A DNA stretch of 64,000 nucleotides, taken from Planobispora longispora (GTDB lineage Bacteria > Actinomycetota > Actinomycetes > Streptosporangiales > Streptosporangiaceae). The DNA lies in NCBI RefSeq assembly GCF_016863135.1, contig NZ_BOOH01000001.1:124001-188000 (forward strand), read 5' to 3'. The position numbers and the translations under genes were made by a program. The notes beneath the pieces are model-generated. The model was not told where the DNA came from. It was given only the letters and a program-made list of their open reading frames with translations, and searched no databases. Below, in pieces: positions 34,578-43,003 of the stretch (the stretch's first letter is position 1; each line of letters begins with the position of its first letter).

Positions 34578-35864
34578 ATGAGTACCGTCGTCCTGGACAA
34601 CGTCACCAAGGTGTACCCCGGTGGGTACCTTGCGGTCGACCGGATGAATCTGCGTGCCGGCGACGGGGAGTTCCTGGTGCTCCTCGGCCCCTCCGGCTGC
34701 GGGAAGTCCACCCTGCTCCGGATGATCGCGGGGCTGGAGGAGGTGACCTCGGGCGATCTGTGGCTCGGCGGCCAGCTGGCCAACGACCTCGCGCCGCGCG
34801 ACCGCGACGTCGCCATGGTCTTCCAGAACGGCGCCCTCTATCCGCACCGCACCGTACGGGGCAACCTCTCCTTCCCGCTGGAGATCGCCAAGGCCGACCC
34901 CGCGGTGGTCCAGGAGCGCGTCACCGAGTTGTCCAAGGCGCTGCACATCGACGAGACGCTCAACCGTCGTCCTGGAACGCTCTCAGGCGGCCAGCGGCAG
35001 CGGGTCGCGATGGGCCGCGCGATCGTGCGCCAGCCCTCGCTGTTCCTGATGGACGAGCCGCTGTCCAACCTGGACGCCGGCATGCGCACCGAGCTGCGCA
35101 TGGAGATCTCCGCGCTGGTCCGCTCCCTCGGGGTCACCACGATCTACGTGACGCACGACCAGGTCGAGGCGCTGACGCTGGCCGACCGGATCGCCATCAT
35201 GAACCGCGGCGTGCTCCAGGACGTGGGCACCCCCGGCCAGGTCTACAACGACCCGGCCACCGCCTTCACCGCGGCCTTCCTCAACTCCCAGCAGCTCAAC
35301 CTGCTCGCGGCGACCGTCCGCACGCCGCAGAACCAGTTCATCCTGCTGGACTTCGGCCCGCACCAGATCACGATCCCGTGGACCGATCCGCGCGCCTACG
35401 CGATCTCCCAGCACGTGGGCAGTCAGATCCTCGTCGGCCTGCGGCCCGACTGCCTGGCCCCGGTCCCGGAGACCTTCGAGGGACCCGTCTTCCTCGGGCG
35501 GGTGCGCGCCCTGGAGTACCACGGCCACGAGTGGCTCGCCTACGTCGAGTCCGGCATCACCTCGATGCCCGTCCCCGAGCCCCCGGACCCCCGGCTGAGC
35601 GCCCGCACGAGCGACGCCTCCCAGGGCAGCAGGATCCGCTCGATGATGCGCCGGCTGCTGCCCACCAGCTCGGACGCCGACGAGGAGCCCCAGTACCAGA
35701 GCCAGGAGCAGACGGGCGGCATCCACCGCCGGGCCGACCTCATCGTCCGCGTCGGCTCCCGCCCCGTCTGGCGCACGGGCGAGCCCGCCCGGGTCGGCGT
35801 CGACGCCACACGCCTGCTGCTGTTCACCGCGGACGGCTCCCGCATCGACCCGCCGCACCGCTGA
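34578..35864 (+). CDS. msiK: Sugar ABC transporter ATP-binding protein, MsiK/UgpC type
   Basis: Product of 428 residues, cytoplasmic ATPase for CUT1 sugar importers. Walker A GPSGCGKST (37-45), Q-loop FQNGALYPH, signature LSGGQ (135-139), Walker B LFLMDEPLSNLD (D159, E160) and switch THDQ are all intact. A C-terminal regulatory TOBE-type domain follows. It is ~50-60 residues longer than MsiK (~378) because of a charged, Ser/Gln/Glu-rich insertion at about 332-392. It is the only sugar ATPase in the window and sits alone; three permease/binding-protein sets lack one. The symbol rests on this context and similarity of type, not on tested function. Confidence 0.85.
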   Translation: MSTVVLDNVTKVYPGGYLAVDRMNLRAGDGEFLVLLGPSGCGKSTLLRMIAGLEEVTSGDLWLGGQLANDLAPRDRDVAMVFQNGALYPHRTVRGNLSFPLEIAKADPAVVQERVTELSKALHIDETLNRRPGTLSGGQRQRVAMGRAIVRQPSLFLMDEPLSNLDAGMRTELRMEISALVRSLGVTTIYVTHDQVEALTLADRIAIMNRGVLQDVGTPGQVYNDPATAFTAAFLNSQQLNLLAATVRTPQNQFILLDFGPHQITIPWTDPRAYAISQHVGSQILVGLRPDCLAPVPETFEGPVFLGRVRALEYHGHEWLAYVESGITSMPVPEPPDPRLSARTSDASQGSRIRSMMRRLLPTSSDADEEPQYQSQEQTGGIHRRADLIVRVGSRPVWRTGEPARVGVDATRLLLFTADGSRIDPPHR

Positions 35865-35887
35865 CCGGCCCCGCCGGAACGGGACGG

Positions 35888-35904
35888 CGGGCCGCGGCGG
35901 CCCG
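35888..35904. terminator. Short hairpin terminator
   Basis: CGGGCCG-CGG-CGGCCCG, a 7-bp stem, between the convergent ATPase and ACT-domain genes; it abuts the ACT gene stop. Confidence 0.5.
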
Positions 35905-36543
35905 TCACGCGGAGGCGGCGATGACGGAGACGATCTCCAGGACCCGGCAGGCGCGGTCCACCTCCGCGCGGTGGAAGGGCGGGCCCTCGGTGCGGGCCAG
36001 CACCACGTGCAGGGCCGCTCCGGGCACGGGCAGGCTCATCAGCCGGTAGGGGCCCGCGGCCAGGACCGAGGGGCGCAGGGACGTGAGATCGGCGACCTTG
36101 ACGCCGACGAGGCTCCCGGTCTCCTCGAGTCCGGCGGGGGCCTGCCAGCTGCGGTGGACGAGCTCTCCCCCGGCGGAGACCGCGACGGCCCACTCGGCGC
36201 CCACGAGGTCGGGGACCGCGTCCACCAGGGTGGGGTAGGCCCGCGCGGGGTCGGCGGCGACATGGCGCAGCAGGTCGTAGTCGGGAGCGCTTCCGGGACT
36301 CTCGCGGGTGGACCAGACCCCCTCGACGCGCAGCCCGGGGACCGCCAGCAGCCGTTCCCGGATCGCCGCGGAATCCGGGGCGCCGGGCCAGGAGACGATG
36401 AAGTCGTCCACCGCCCGGCCGGTCTCGCGCTCCAGCACCGTCACCTGGAGGATGTCCGCGCCGAGCGTGCCGAGCACGCGGGCCACCTGTCCCAGGGCGC
36501 CCGGCCGGTCGGGAAAGGAAACCCGGAGCCGCAGTGTCATCAC
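35905..36543 (-). CDS. ACT-domain protein
   Basis: Product of 212 residues (or 211 from the second ATG). The first ~75 residues are an ACT domain: LRVSFPDRPGALGQVARVLGTLGADILQVTVLERETGRAVDDFIV, which usually binds an amino acid as an allosteric signal. The remaining ~130 residues contain VGAEWAVAVSAGGELVHRSWQAP and PYRLMSLPVPGAALHVVLARTEGPPFHRAEVDR, a GAF-like or unknown domain that in related actinobacterial proteins follows the ACT part. No enzyme domain is attached. It is a monocistronic gene with the 125-bp upstream region shared with a beta-helix protein gene on the same strand. Confidence 0.8.
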   Translation of the reverse strand: MMTLRLRVSFPDRPGALGQVARVLGTLGADILQVTVLERETGRAVDDFIVSWPGAPDSAAIRERLLAVPGLRVEGVWSTRESPGSAPDYDLLRHVAADPARAYPTLVDAVPDLVGAEWAVAVSAGGELVHRSWQAPAGLEETGSLVGVKVADLTSLRPSVLAAGPYRLMSLPVPGAALHVVLARTEGPPFHRAEVDRACRVLEIVSVIAASA

Positions 36544-36668
36544 CGTTCACCTCGCTTCGGAGATCAGAGTGCCCTGGACAGGTTTCACCGGTGTTCTCGG
36601 AAGATGTCCAGAATATGTCCCAGTCTGCGGTGATCTGCGGCCGGGGCCATCTGTCCGTGACGGAAGGG

Positions 36669-38114
36669 CTACCTCTGGTAGGCGCCGGCGGCCGGGGCCG
36701 GGGGCAGCGGCCGGCCGGACAGGTCGCGGGCCAGGGCGGCCCCGCCGTACCAGGAGGGATCGAGGGTGAAGCCGCGCCGGAGAGCCGGGGAGGCGTGGCC
36801 GGGGCGCAGAGTCGCGGCGTCGCGGAAGCGGGGGTCGGCCACCACCGACCCGGGGCCGAGCTCGAACTCGATCGTCCTGCCCTGGTAGACGCTCCCCGCC
36901 TCGTCGGCGCCCCTGCCGTCCTCGTAGCCCATCTCCCCGCCGACCACGATGACGTTGTTGCGGAGCTTCAGGATCGCGGGTGAGCAGCCGCCGTGGCAGG
37001 ACCAGCCGATGGTGTCGCGCGCGGGCAGGCGGACCGTGTTGTGCACGGCGACGGTCCCCCTCACCGGACCGGCGGCGTGCCGGGCGCCGCGGGTGACCAG
37101 GAAGGAACCGCGCCGCCGCGAGGAGGTCACCAGGTTGTGCGCGAACAGGTTGCCGGTGGCGGTCCTGCCCTTCTCGGCCCCGAGCTCGGCGAAGGTCTCG
37201 TTGTTGCGCGCGATGTTGTGGGTGACGCGGTTGCGGTCGCCGTTGTAGACCTCGACGGCGGCGCCGTCGGTGCGGTAGTCGTGGCTGGCGGCGTAGCTGC
37301 CGGTGACGAGGTTGCCGGTGACGAGGTTGTCGTCGCCGTTGAGCAGCACCCCGAAGGCCCCGGAGTCGTCGTCGCCGCCCCTGTCGTTGACGCTCATCCG
37401 GTTGTTGCGGGCCAAGATGCTGTTCTTGATCGTGTTGTGGGCGCCCGTGACGTGCACCCCGCTGACGTTGCGGTCGGCGTGCACGGCGTCCAGCTCGTTG
37501 CGGTCGCCGCGCACCTCGAAGCCGGCCCACCGGCAGCCGCTGGCCCGGATCCCGGTCACCCGCACGTGGGAGCCGGTGATCACCACGCAGTTCCCGCCCC
37601 TGCCGGTGATCTTCGGGGACACGCCCTCGCCGTACGTCGCGACGGTGATGGGAGCGCCGGGGGCGCCCCGGCCCCTCAGCCTGAGCGTGCCCGTCCAGGT
37701 CCCGCCGCGCCTGAGGCGGACGGTGTCGCCGGCCGTCAGCCCGGCGGCGTCGACGGCGCCCAGGGACCGCCAGGCGGTGGCGGCCGAGGTTCCCGGCGCG
37801 GAGTCGTCGCCCCGGCGGGAGTCGACGTAGTAGGTCGTCCCGGCGGCGGCCCCGTACGACATGGCGTCCCCGGACGGCACGGGGGCCTCGGCCGTTCCGG
37901 ACCCCCCGGACAGCGGGGAGATCCCGGCCCGCGCGAGCGCTCCGGCGGCCGCGGCGGCCCCCGCGGCTCCGGCGGTCCCGGGCGGCGCGGAGGCTCCGGA
38001 CGGCACGGGGCCCCCCACCGGTATGGGGACCCCCGCCGGTGCGAGGGCCAGCAGCCCCCCTCCTACGAGAACCCCCGCCGCGAGGGCGGTCCACCGCTGT
38101 CCGGTCGGCTCCAT
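36669..38114 (-). CDS. Secreted right-handed beta-helix protein
   Basis: Product of 481 residues. A signal peptide/anchor (MEPTGQRWTALAAGVLVGGGLLALAP) is followed by an Ala/Gly/Pro-rich low-complexity linker to residue ~85. Then come TYYVDSRRGDDSAPGTSAATAW, the conserved entry strand of PbH1-type parallel beta-helix proteins, and many short repeats (GSHVRVTGIRASGC, NELDAVHADRNVSG, NTIKNSILARNN, NLVTGNLVTGS, NRVTHNIARNN). The fold occurs in polysaccharide lyases and hydrolases; no active-site residues can be assigned. ATG 38114 has GGAGCG 8 nt upstream; earlier in-frame ATGs (38129, 38171) are less likely. Confidence 0.82.
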   Translation of the reverse strand: MEPTGQRWTALAAGVLVGGGLLALAPAGVPIPVGGPVPSGASAPPGTAGAAGAAAAAGALARAGISPLSGGSGTAEAPVPSGDAMSYGAAAGTTYYVDSRRGDDSAPGTSAATAWRSLGAVDAAGLTAGDTVRLRRGGTWTGTLRLRGRGAPGAPITVATYGEGVSPKITGRGGNCVVITGSHVRVTGIRASGCRWAGFEVRGDRNELDAVHADRNVSGVHVTGAHNTIKNSILARNNRMSVNDRGGDDDSGAFGVLLNGDDNLVTGNLVTGSYAASHDYRTDGAAVEVYNGDRNRVTHNIARNNETFAELGAEKGRTATGNLFAHNLVTSSRRRGSFLVTRGARHAAGPVRGTVAVHNTVRLPARDTIGWSCHGGCSPAILKLRNNVIVVGGEMGYEDGRGADEAGSVYQGRTIEFELGPGSVVADPRFRDAATLRPGHASPALRRGFTLDPSWYGGAALARDLSGRPLPPAPAAGAYQR

Positions 38115-38271
38115 CCGGGCACGCTCCATCGACGTCTGGCTGGCATGGTCACAGAACGTGAACACTTCCATACCATCACCGGAGCCGCTATTCCCCGCAC
38201 AGGATCTTCAATGAACCATTACCGCACGCCAGGGGCCGTTTCCGGCTTCCGTGACCTTTCCTTACGGTCGC

Positions 38272-39321
38272 TCAGCGCACGACCTTCGGTCCCGAGCCCG
38301 TCGACCCGCGCACGATGAACTCCGGCTGGAAGATGAGCTCGGAGTGCTGGCCCGGCGTCCCCGCGATGGCCTCCAGGAGGGTGTGCACGGCCGCGGTCAC
38401 CATCGACTGCACGGGCTGGCGCACGGTGGTCAGCGGCGGGTCGGTGAAGGCGATCAGCGGCGAGTCGTCGTAGCCGACGATCGACACCTCCCCCGGCACC
38501 GCCAGCCCCCGCTCGCGGCAGGCCCGGATCGCCCCCAGCGCCATCAGGTCGGAGGCGCACACGATCCCGGTGCACCCCCGCTCCAGCAGCACCGACGCGG
38601 CGGCCTGGCCGCCCTCGACCGAGAACAGCGAGTGGGCGATCAGCTCGTCCACCTCGGTCTCGCCGAGCAGCTGGGCCATCGCGCGGCGGTAGCCCTCGAT
38701 CTTGCGGATCACCGGCACGAACCGGCTCGGTCCCGCCGCCAGGCCGATGCGCTCGTGCCCGAGGTCCACCAGGTGCTGGACGGCCAGCCGCGCGGCGGCC
38801 CAGTCGTCCGGCGAGATGAACGGGGCCTGCACGTCGCCCGAGTGCCCGTTGAGCAGGACGATCGGCACGCCCTGCCCGAGCAGCCGGGTGTAACGGTCCT
38901 GGTTGGCGGTGACGTCGGCGTGCAGGCCGGAGACGAAGATGATCCCGCTGACGCCGCGCTCGACGAGCATCTCGGTGAACTCGTCCTCGGCGGCGCCGCC
39001 GGGCAGGCGGGTGCAGAGCAGCGGGGTGTAGCCGTGCTGGGCCAGCACCTTCTCGAAGGCCTGCGCGAAGGCCGGGAAGATCGGGTTGTCCAGCTCCGGC
39101 GTGACCAGCCCCACCAGGCCGTTGCTGCGCTGCCGCAGCCGCTGCGGCCGCTCGTAGCCCATCAGGTCCAGCGCCGTCAGCACCGCCTGCCGCGTCGCCG
39201 CCGAGACCCCCGGCTTGCCGTTGAGCACCCGGCTCACCGTGGCCTCGCTGACCCCTGCGTGCGCGGCGATGTCGGCGAGCCGCGCCTGACCGCTCCCGAG
39301 CGAGCCGCCGTTGTGCGTCAT
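38272..39321 (-). CDS. LacI-family regulator 2 (paralogue of regulator 1)
   Basis: Product of 349 residues, same architecture as regulator 1: HTH RLADIAAHAGVSEATVSRVLNGK, hinge, PBP1-like effector domain ending IIFQPEFIVRG-type. It differs mainly at the extreme N-terminus and in the effector domain (for example NQDRYTRLLGQGVPIVLLNGH against RMDRYSRLTDRG...LLDGY), hinting at different ligands with the same DNA target. It is followed on the same strand by no enzyme and preceded by the alpha-glucosidase gene (68 bp), placing it at the end of the malEFG/glucosidase operon as its probable repressor (MalR-like). Confidence 0.93.
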   Translation of the reverse strand: MTHNGGSLGSGQARLADIAAHAGVSEATVSRVLNGKPGVSAATRQAVLTALDLMGYERPQRLRQRSNGLVGLVTPELDNPIFPAFAQAFEKVLAQHGYTPLLCTRLPGGAAEDEFTEMLVERGVSGIIFVSGLHADVTANQDRYTRLLGQGVPIVLLNGHSGDVQAPFISPDDWAAARLAVQHLVDLGHERIGLAAGPSRFVPVIRKIEGYRRAMAQLLGETEVDELIAHSLFSVEGGQAAASVLLERGCTGIVCASDLMALGAIRACRERGLAVPGEVSIVGYDDSPLIAFTDPPLTTVRQPVQSMVTAAVHTLLEAIAGTPGQHSELIFQPEFIVRGSTGSGPKVVR

Positions 39322-39388
39322 CGCGTCCCCGTCCCCCGTGACCCGCCGTCGCGCGTTCTCACGGCCTCATCCCCCGTGGCCCGTGCCG

Positions 39389-41005
39389 TCACATGTCATC
39401 GCGCCCCCACCAGGCGGCGGAGTCGGGCGCGAGCCGTGCGGTGCCGCCCTCGATGACGGGATCGGCGCTGGCCAGCAGGAGCTTACCGGGTGCGGGGAGC
39501 TCGACCGGCTCGCCGGTCAGGTTGATCGTGACGGCGAGCCCGTCGCCGCGGCGGAAGGCCAGCGTGCCCAGCGGGGAGTCCAGCCAGGTCAGCGGGGCGT
39601 CGCCGGAGGCGTCCAGCTGCCGCCTGATCCGCAGCGCCGCGCGGTAGAGGCTCAGCGTGGAGGCGGGGTCGCGCAGCTGGGACTGGACGCTGAGCGGGCC
39701 CCAGGAGCCGGGCATGGGCAGCCACGTCTCCTCGATGCCGGGCATGGTGAAGCCGAAGTGCGGCTCCACGTCGGCCCACGGGATCGGCACCCGGCAGCCG
39801 TCGCGCCCGTCCTCGGGGTTGCGCAGCCGCTGCGGGTCGCGCAGGAACTCCTCGGGCAGGTCGAGCACCTCGGGCAGGCCGAGCTCCTCGCCCTGGTAGA
39901 CGTAGGCCGAGCCGGGCAGGGCCAGCGTCAGCAGGGCCGCCGCGCGGGCCCGGCGGAGTCCGAGCTCGCCGTGGCCGTACCGGGTGACGTGCCGCTTGAC
40001 GTCGTGGTTGGACAGCACCCAGGTGGCGGGCGCGCCGACCGAGCCGGCGGACTCCAGCGACTCGTCGATCACCAGGCGGAAGGCCTCGGCGTCCCACGGG
40101 GTGGTCAGGAAGTGGAAGTTGAACGCCTGGTGCAGCTCGTCCGGGCGGACGTAGTTGGCCAGCCGGTCCAGGGTCGGCACCCAGGCCTCGGCGACGCCGA
40201 TCCGCTCGCCCGGGTAGGAGTCGAGCAGCCGGCGCCAGGCGCGGTGGATCTCGTGCACGCCGTCCTGGTCGAAGAACGGGACCACCTCGGTGCCGATCAT
40301 CTTGACCTGGTCGGGGTGGCCGACGTCGGGCAGGCCCTCGGCCTTGACCATGCCGTGGGAGACGTCGATGCGGAAGCCGTCGACCCCCAGGTCGAGCCAG
40401 AAGCGCAGGATCGACTCGAACTCGGCGTGGACCTCGGGGTTCTCCCAGTTCAGGTCCGGCTGCTCGGGGGCGAACAGGTGCAGGTACCACTGCCCGTCGG
40501 GCAGCCGCGTCCAGGCCGGGCCGCCGAAGACCGACTCCCAGTCGTTCGGCGGCAGCTCGCCGTGCGCCCCCTTGCCCTCGCGGAAGATGTAGCGCTCGCG
40601 CTCGGGACTGCCCGGGCGGGCGGCCAGGGCCTGCCGGAACCAGACGTGCTGGTCGGAGGTGTGGTTGGGGACCACGTCGACGATCACGCGCAGGTCGTGC
40701 GCGTGGGCGTCGTCGATCAGGGCCTTGGCGTCGGCGAGCGAGCCGAAGATCGGGTCCACGTCCCGGTAGTCCGCCACGTCGTAGCCGAAGTCGGCCATCG
40801 GCGAGGTGTAGAACGGGTTCAACCAGATCGCGTCCACGCCCAGGTCGGCGAGGTAGCGCAGCCGGGATCGCACCCCCAGGAGGTCGCCGACGCCGTCACC
40901 GTTGCCGTCGGCGAAGCTGCGCACGTAGACCTGGTAGATCACCGCGTCCCGCCACCACCGGGTGGCGGTCTCCGCGGCAGGGTCCGCGTGGACGAGCTCG
41001 GTCAT
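39389..41005 (-). CDS. GH13 alpha-glucosidase (oligo-1,6/maltodextrin glucosidase type)
   Basis: Product of 538 residues without a signal peptide, so cytoplasmic. It hydrolyses alpha-glucosidic bonds of imported maltodextrins. Conserved GH13 regions: VIYQVYVRSFADGNGDGVGDL, DVVPNHTS, GFRIDVSHG (nucleophile D214), GVAEAW (acid/base E273), LSNHDVKRH (D335). The GDGVGDL sequence is the calcium/exo-glucosidase signature of the GH13_17/23/30 group. ATG 41005 is preceded by GGGGGACAAAC; the frame to 41050 is not likely. It lies 83 bp downstream of the malG-type gene and upstream of LacI 2, in one probable operon. Confidence 0.93.
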   Translation of the reverse strand: MTELVHADPAAETATRWWRDAVIYQVYVRSFADGNGDGVGDLLGVRSRLRYLADLGVDAIWLNPFYTSPMADFGYDVADYRDVDPIFGSLADAKALIDDAHAHDLRVIVDVVPNHTSDQHVWFRQALAARPGSPERERYIFREGKGAHGELPPNDWESVFGGPAWTRLPDGQWYLHLFAPEQPDLNWENPEVHAEFESILRFWLDLGVDGFRIDVSHGMVKAEGLPDVGHPDQVKMIGTEVVPFFDQDGVHEIHRAWRRLLDSYPGERIGVAEAWVPTLDRLANYVRPDELHQAFNFHFLTTPWDAEAFRLVIDESLESAGSVGAPATWVLSNHDVKRHVTRYGHGELGLRRARAAALLTLALPGSAYVYQGEELGLPEVLDLPEEFLRDPQRLRNPEDGRDGCRVPIPWADVEPHFGFTMPGIEETWLPMPGSWGPLSVQSQLRDPASTLSLYRAALRIRRQLDASGDAPLTWLDSPLGTLAFRRGDGLAVTINLTGEPVELPAPGKLLLASADPVIEGGTARLAPDSAAWWGRDDM

Positions 41006-41087
41006 GTTTGTCCCCCGATCAAATAACGACATTTCAGGACGTGTTAGCACGGTGGTATTACGTGGTGTTACGTGGTGACGCGAGGTG

Positions 41088-41984
41088 TCACAGCTTCGTG
41101 GCGCCGGAGGTGAGACCGGCCACCAGGTTGCGCTGGACGAGCAGGAAGACGACCGCCGCCGGCACCGCGATCAGCACCGCGGCCGCGGTCATCAGGCCCC
41201 AGTCCGACCAGTGCTGGCCGACGAACTGCTGCAGGCCGGCCGCGAGGGTGCGCGTGTCGTCCCCCGTCATGAACACCGTGGCGTAGGCGACCTCGCCCCA
41301 GGCGGTCATGAAGGAGTAGAACGCGGTGACCGCGAGGCTGGGCCGGGCCAGCGGCAGGATGACCCGCCAGAAGGTGCCGAACGGGCTCAGCCCGTCGATC
41401 ATGCCGGCCTGGTCGATCTCGCGCGGGATGGAGTCGAAGTAGCCCTTCATCATCCACGCGCAGAACGGCACCGCCACCGTCATGTAGGCGATGACCAGGC
41501 CCGGGATCTGGTTGAGCAGTCCGAGGCCGGCCATCAGGTTGTACAGCGGCACGATCAGGATCGCCACCGGGAACATCTGGGTGATCAGCAGCATCCACAT
41601 GACGCCGCGGTAGCCCGGGAAGCGGAAGCGGCTGATCGCGTACCCGGTCGTCGAGGCCAGGAACACCCCGATGACCGTGGTCAGCCCCGCGATGATCACC
41701 GAGTTGAGCAGCCAGGACGGGAACTGCGTCTCGGTCAGCACCCGGGTGTAGTTGTCCAGCGAGGAGTCGTCGAAGAGCTTCAGCTCGGTGGACAGCCAGC
41801 CGTCGCGCGGCTTGAGCGAGGTCAGGATCAGCCAGACGACGGGGAAGATCGAGATGAGGGACGCGACGACGAGCGTGCCGTGCAGCAGGATCGAGCTGCC
41901 GAGGCTGCGCTCCTCGCGGCTGCGGGCGCGGGGGCGCCTCGCGTTCCCCTCGGAGGACCCGGTGTCCACGGTGACGGTGCTCAT
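41088..41984 (-). CDS. malG: Maltose-type ABC permease 2b (MalG)
   Basis: Product of 298 residues with a 30-residue polar/basic N-terminus and six membrane segments (ILLHGTLVVASLISIFPVVWL first). The EAA loop is QAGMIDGLSP...FWRVILP, and GDDTRTLAAGLQQFVGQ is the MalG periplasmic-loop motif. It sits between malF and an alpha-glucosidase gene. The ATG shares a base with the malF stop. The assignment to maltodextrin uptake rests on the flanking amylolytic genes and on the MalG-like loop; it is not proven. Confidence 0.88.
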   Translation of the reverse strand: MSTVTVDTGSSEGNARRPRARSREERSLGSSILLHGTLVVASLISIFPVVWLILTSLKPRDGWLSTELKLFDDSSLDNYTRVLTETQFPSWLLNSVIIAGLTTVIGVFLASTTGYAISRFRFPGYRGVMWMLLITQMFPVAILIVPLYNLMAGLGLLNQIPGLVIAYMTVAVPFCAWMMKGYFDSIPREIDQAGMIDGLSPFGTFWRVILPLARPSLAVTAFYSFMTAWGEVAYATVFMTGDDTRTLAAGLQQFVGQHWSDWGLMTAAAVLIAVPAAVVFLLVQRNLVAGLTSGATKL

Positions 41985-43000
41985 CACCAGACCTCCCCTT
42001 GCTTGCGCAGCGCGCGGCGGTAGACGACGGCCATCACGACCAGGAGCAGCAGGATGAGCACGCCCCAGGCCGCCGAGCCGGAGTAGTTGCGGATGCCGGT
42101 GAAGGCCTCGCGGTAGGCGTAGGTGACCAGGATCTCCGTGGAGCTGCCCGGTCCGCCCCCGGTGATCAGGAAGATCAGCGGGAACATGTTGAACGTCCAG
42201 ATCGTGCCCAGCAGGATCACGGTGCTGGAGACCGTGCGCAGGCCGGGGATCGTGACGAAGCGGAAGCGCTGCCAGGGCGACGCGCCGTCCACCTCGGCCG
42301 CCTCGTAGAGCTCGCGCGGGATCGACTGGAGCCCGCCCAGCAGGGCCAGCATCATGAAGGGGATGCCGATCCAGACGTTGACCGCGATGACGGCGATCTT
42401 CGCCGTGGTCGGGTCGTCGAGCCAGCCGACGCCGCCCAGGCCGATGCCCCGCAGCATGGCGTTGATGACGCCGTAGTCGCTGTTGTAGAGGTAGCGCCAG
42501 ATGAACGCGGCGACGAACGGGGGGATCGCCCACGGCAGGATCAGCAGCACCCGGTAGGCCGAGCGGAAGCGCATCTTCCGGTTGAGCATCAGGGCCAGGC
42601 CGAGCCCGATGCCGTAGTGGAGCGCGACGCAGGCGACGGTCCACAGGACCGTCCAGGTGAGCTTCTCCCAGAACAGGCCGCTGCCGAGGATGGAGACGTA
42701 GTTGTCCAGCCCGGTGAACTCGTAGGTCGAGGGGATGACGTTGACGCCGATCGTGCGGCCCATGTTGGCCTCGGTGGCGTCGGTCATGGACAGGTAGACG
42801 CCCCGCACCAGCGGCCAGCCGATCAGCGCGGCGGTGACCACGACGACCGGGGCCACCATGGCCCAGGCGTACCAGTACTGGTTCAGCGAGCGGCGGAGGG
42901 GACCGGGCTGGCCGCCGCGGCCCCGGCCGCGGGCGCCGTCAGCGGCGCCCGCGGCCCGGTCCCTGGTCGTGCCGGTCACACGTCCAGCGGAGGTCGCCAC
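41984..43000 (-). CDS. malF: Maltose-type ABC permease 2a (MalF)
   Basis: Product of 338 residues. A Gly/Arg/Ala-rich 35-residue cytoplasmic start is followed by six to seven membrane segments and the EAA loop EAAEVDGASPW...FRFVTIP. The extracytoplasmic loop after helix 1 is short (DATEANMGRTIGVNVIPSTYEFTGLDNY), as in Streptomyces MalF, in contrast with the large-loop permease at 61573. Partner of the malG-type gene; the binding protein precedes it with a 3-bp gap. Confidence 0.88.
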   Translation of the reverse strand: MATSAGRVTGTTRDRAAGAADGARGRGRGGQPGPLRRSLNQYWYAWAMVAPVVVVTAALIGWPLVRGVYLSMTDATEANMGRTIGVNVIPSTYEFTGLDNYVSILGSGLFWEKLTWTVLWTVACVALHYGIGLGLALMLNRKMRFRSAYRVLLILPWAIPPFVAAFIWRYLYNSDYGVINAMLRGIGLGGVGWLDDPTTAKIAVIAVNVWIGIPFMMLALLGGLQSIPRELYEAAEVDGASPWQRFRFVTIPGLRTVSSTVILLGTIWTFNMFPLIFLITGGGPGSSTEILVTYAYREAFTGIRNYSGSAAWGVLILLLLVVMAVVYRRALRKQGEVW

Positions 43001-43003
43001 GGA

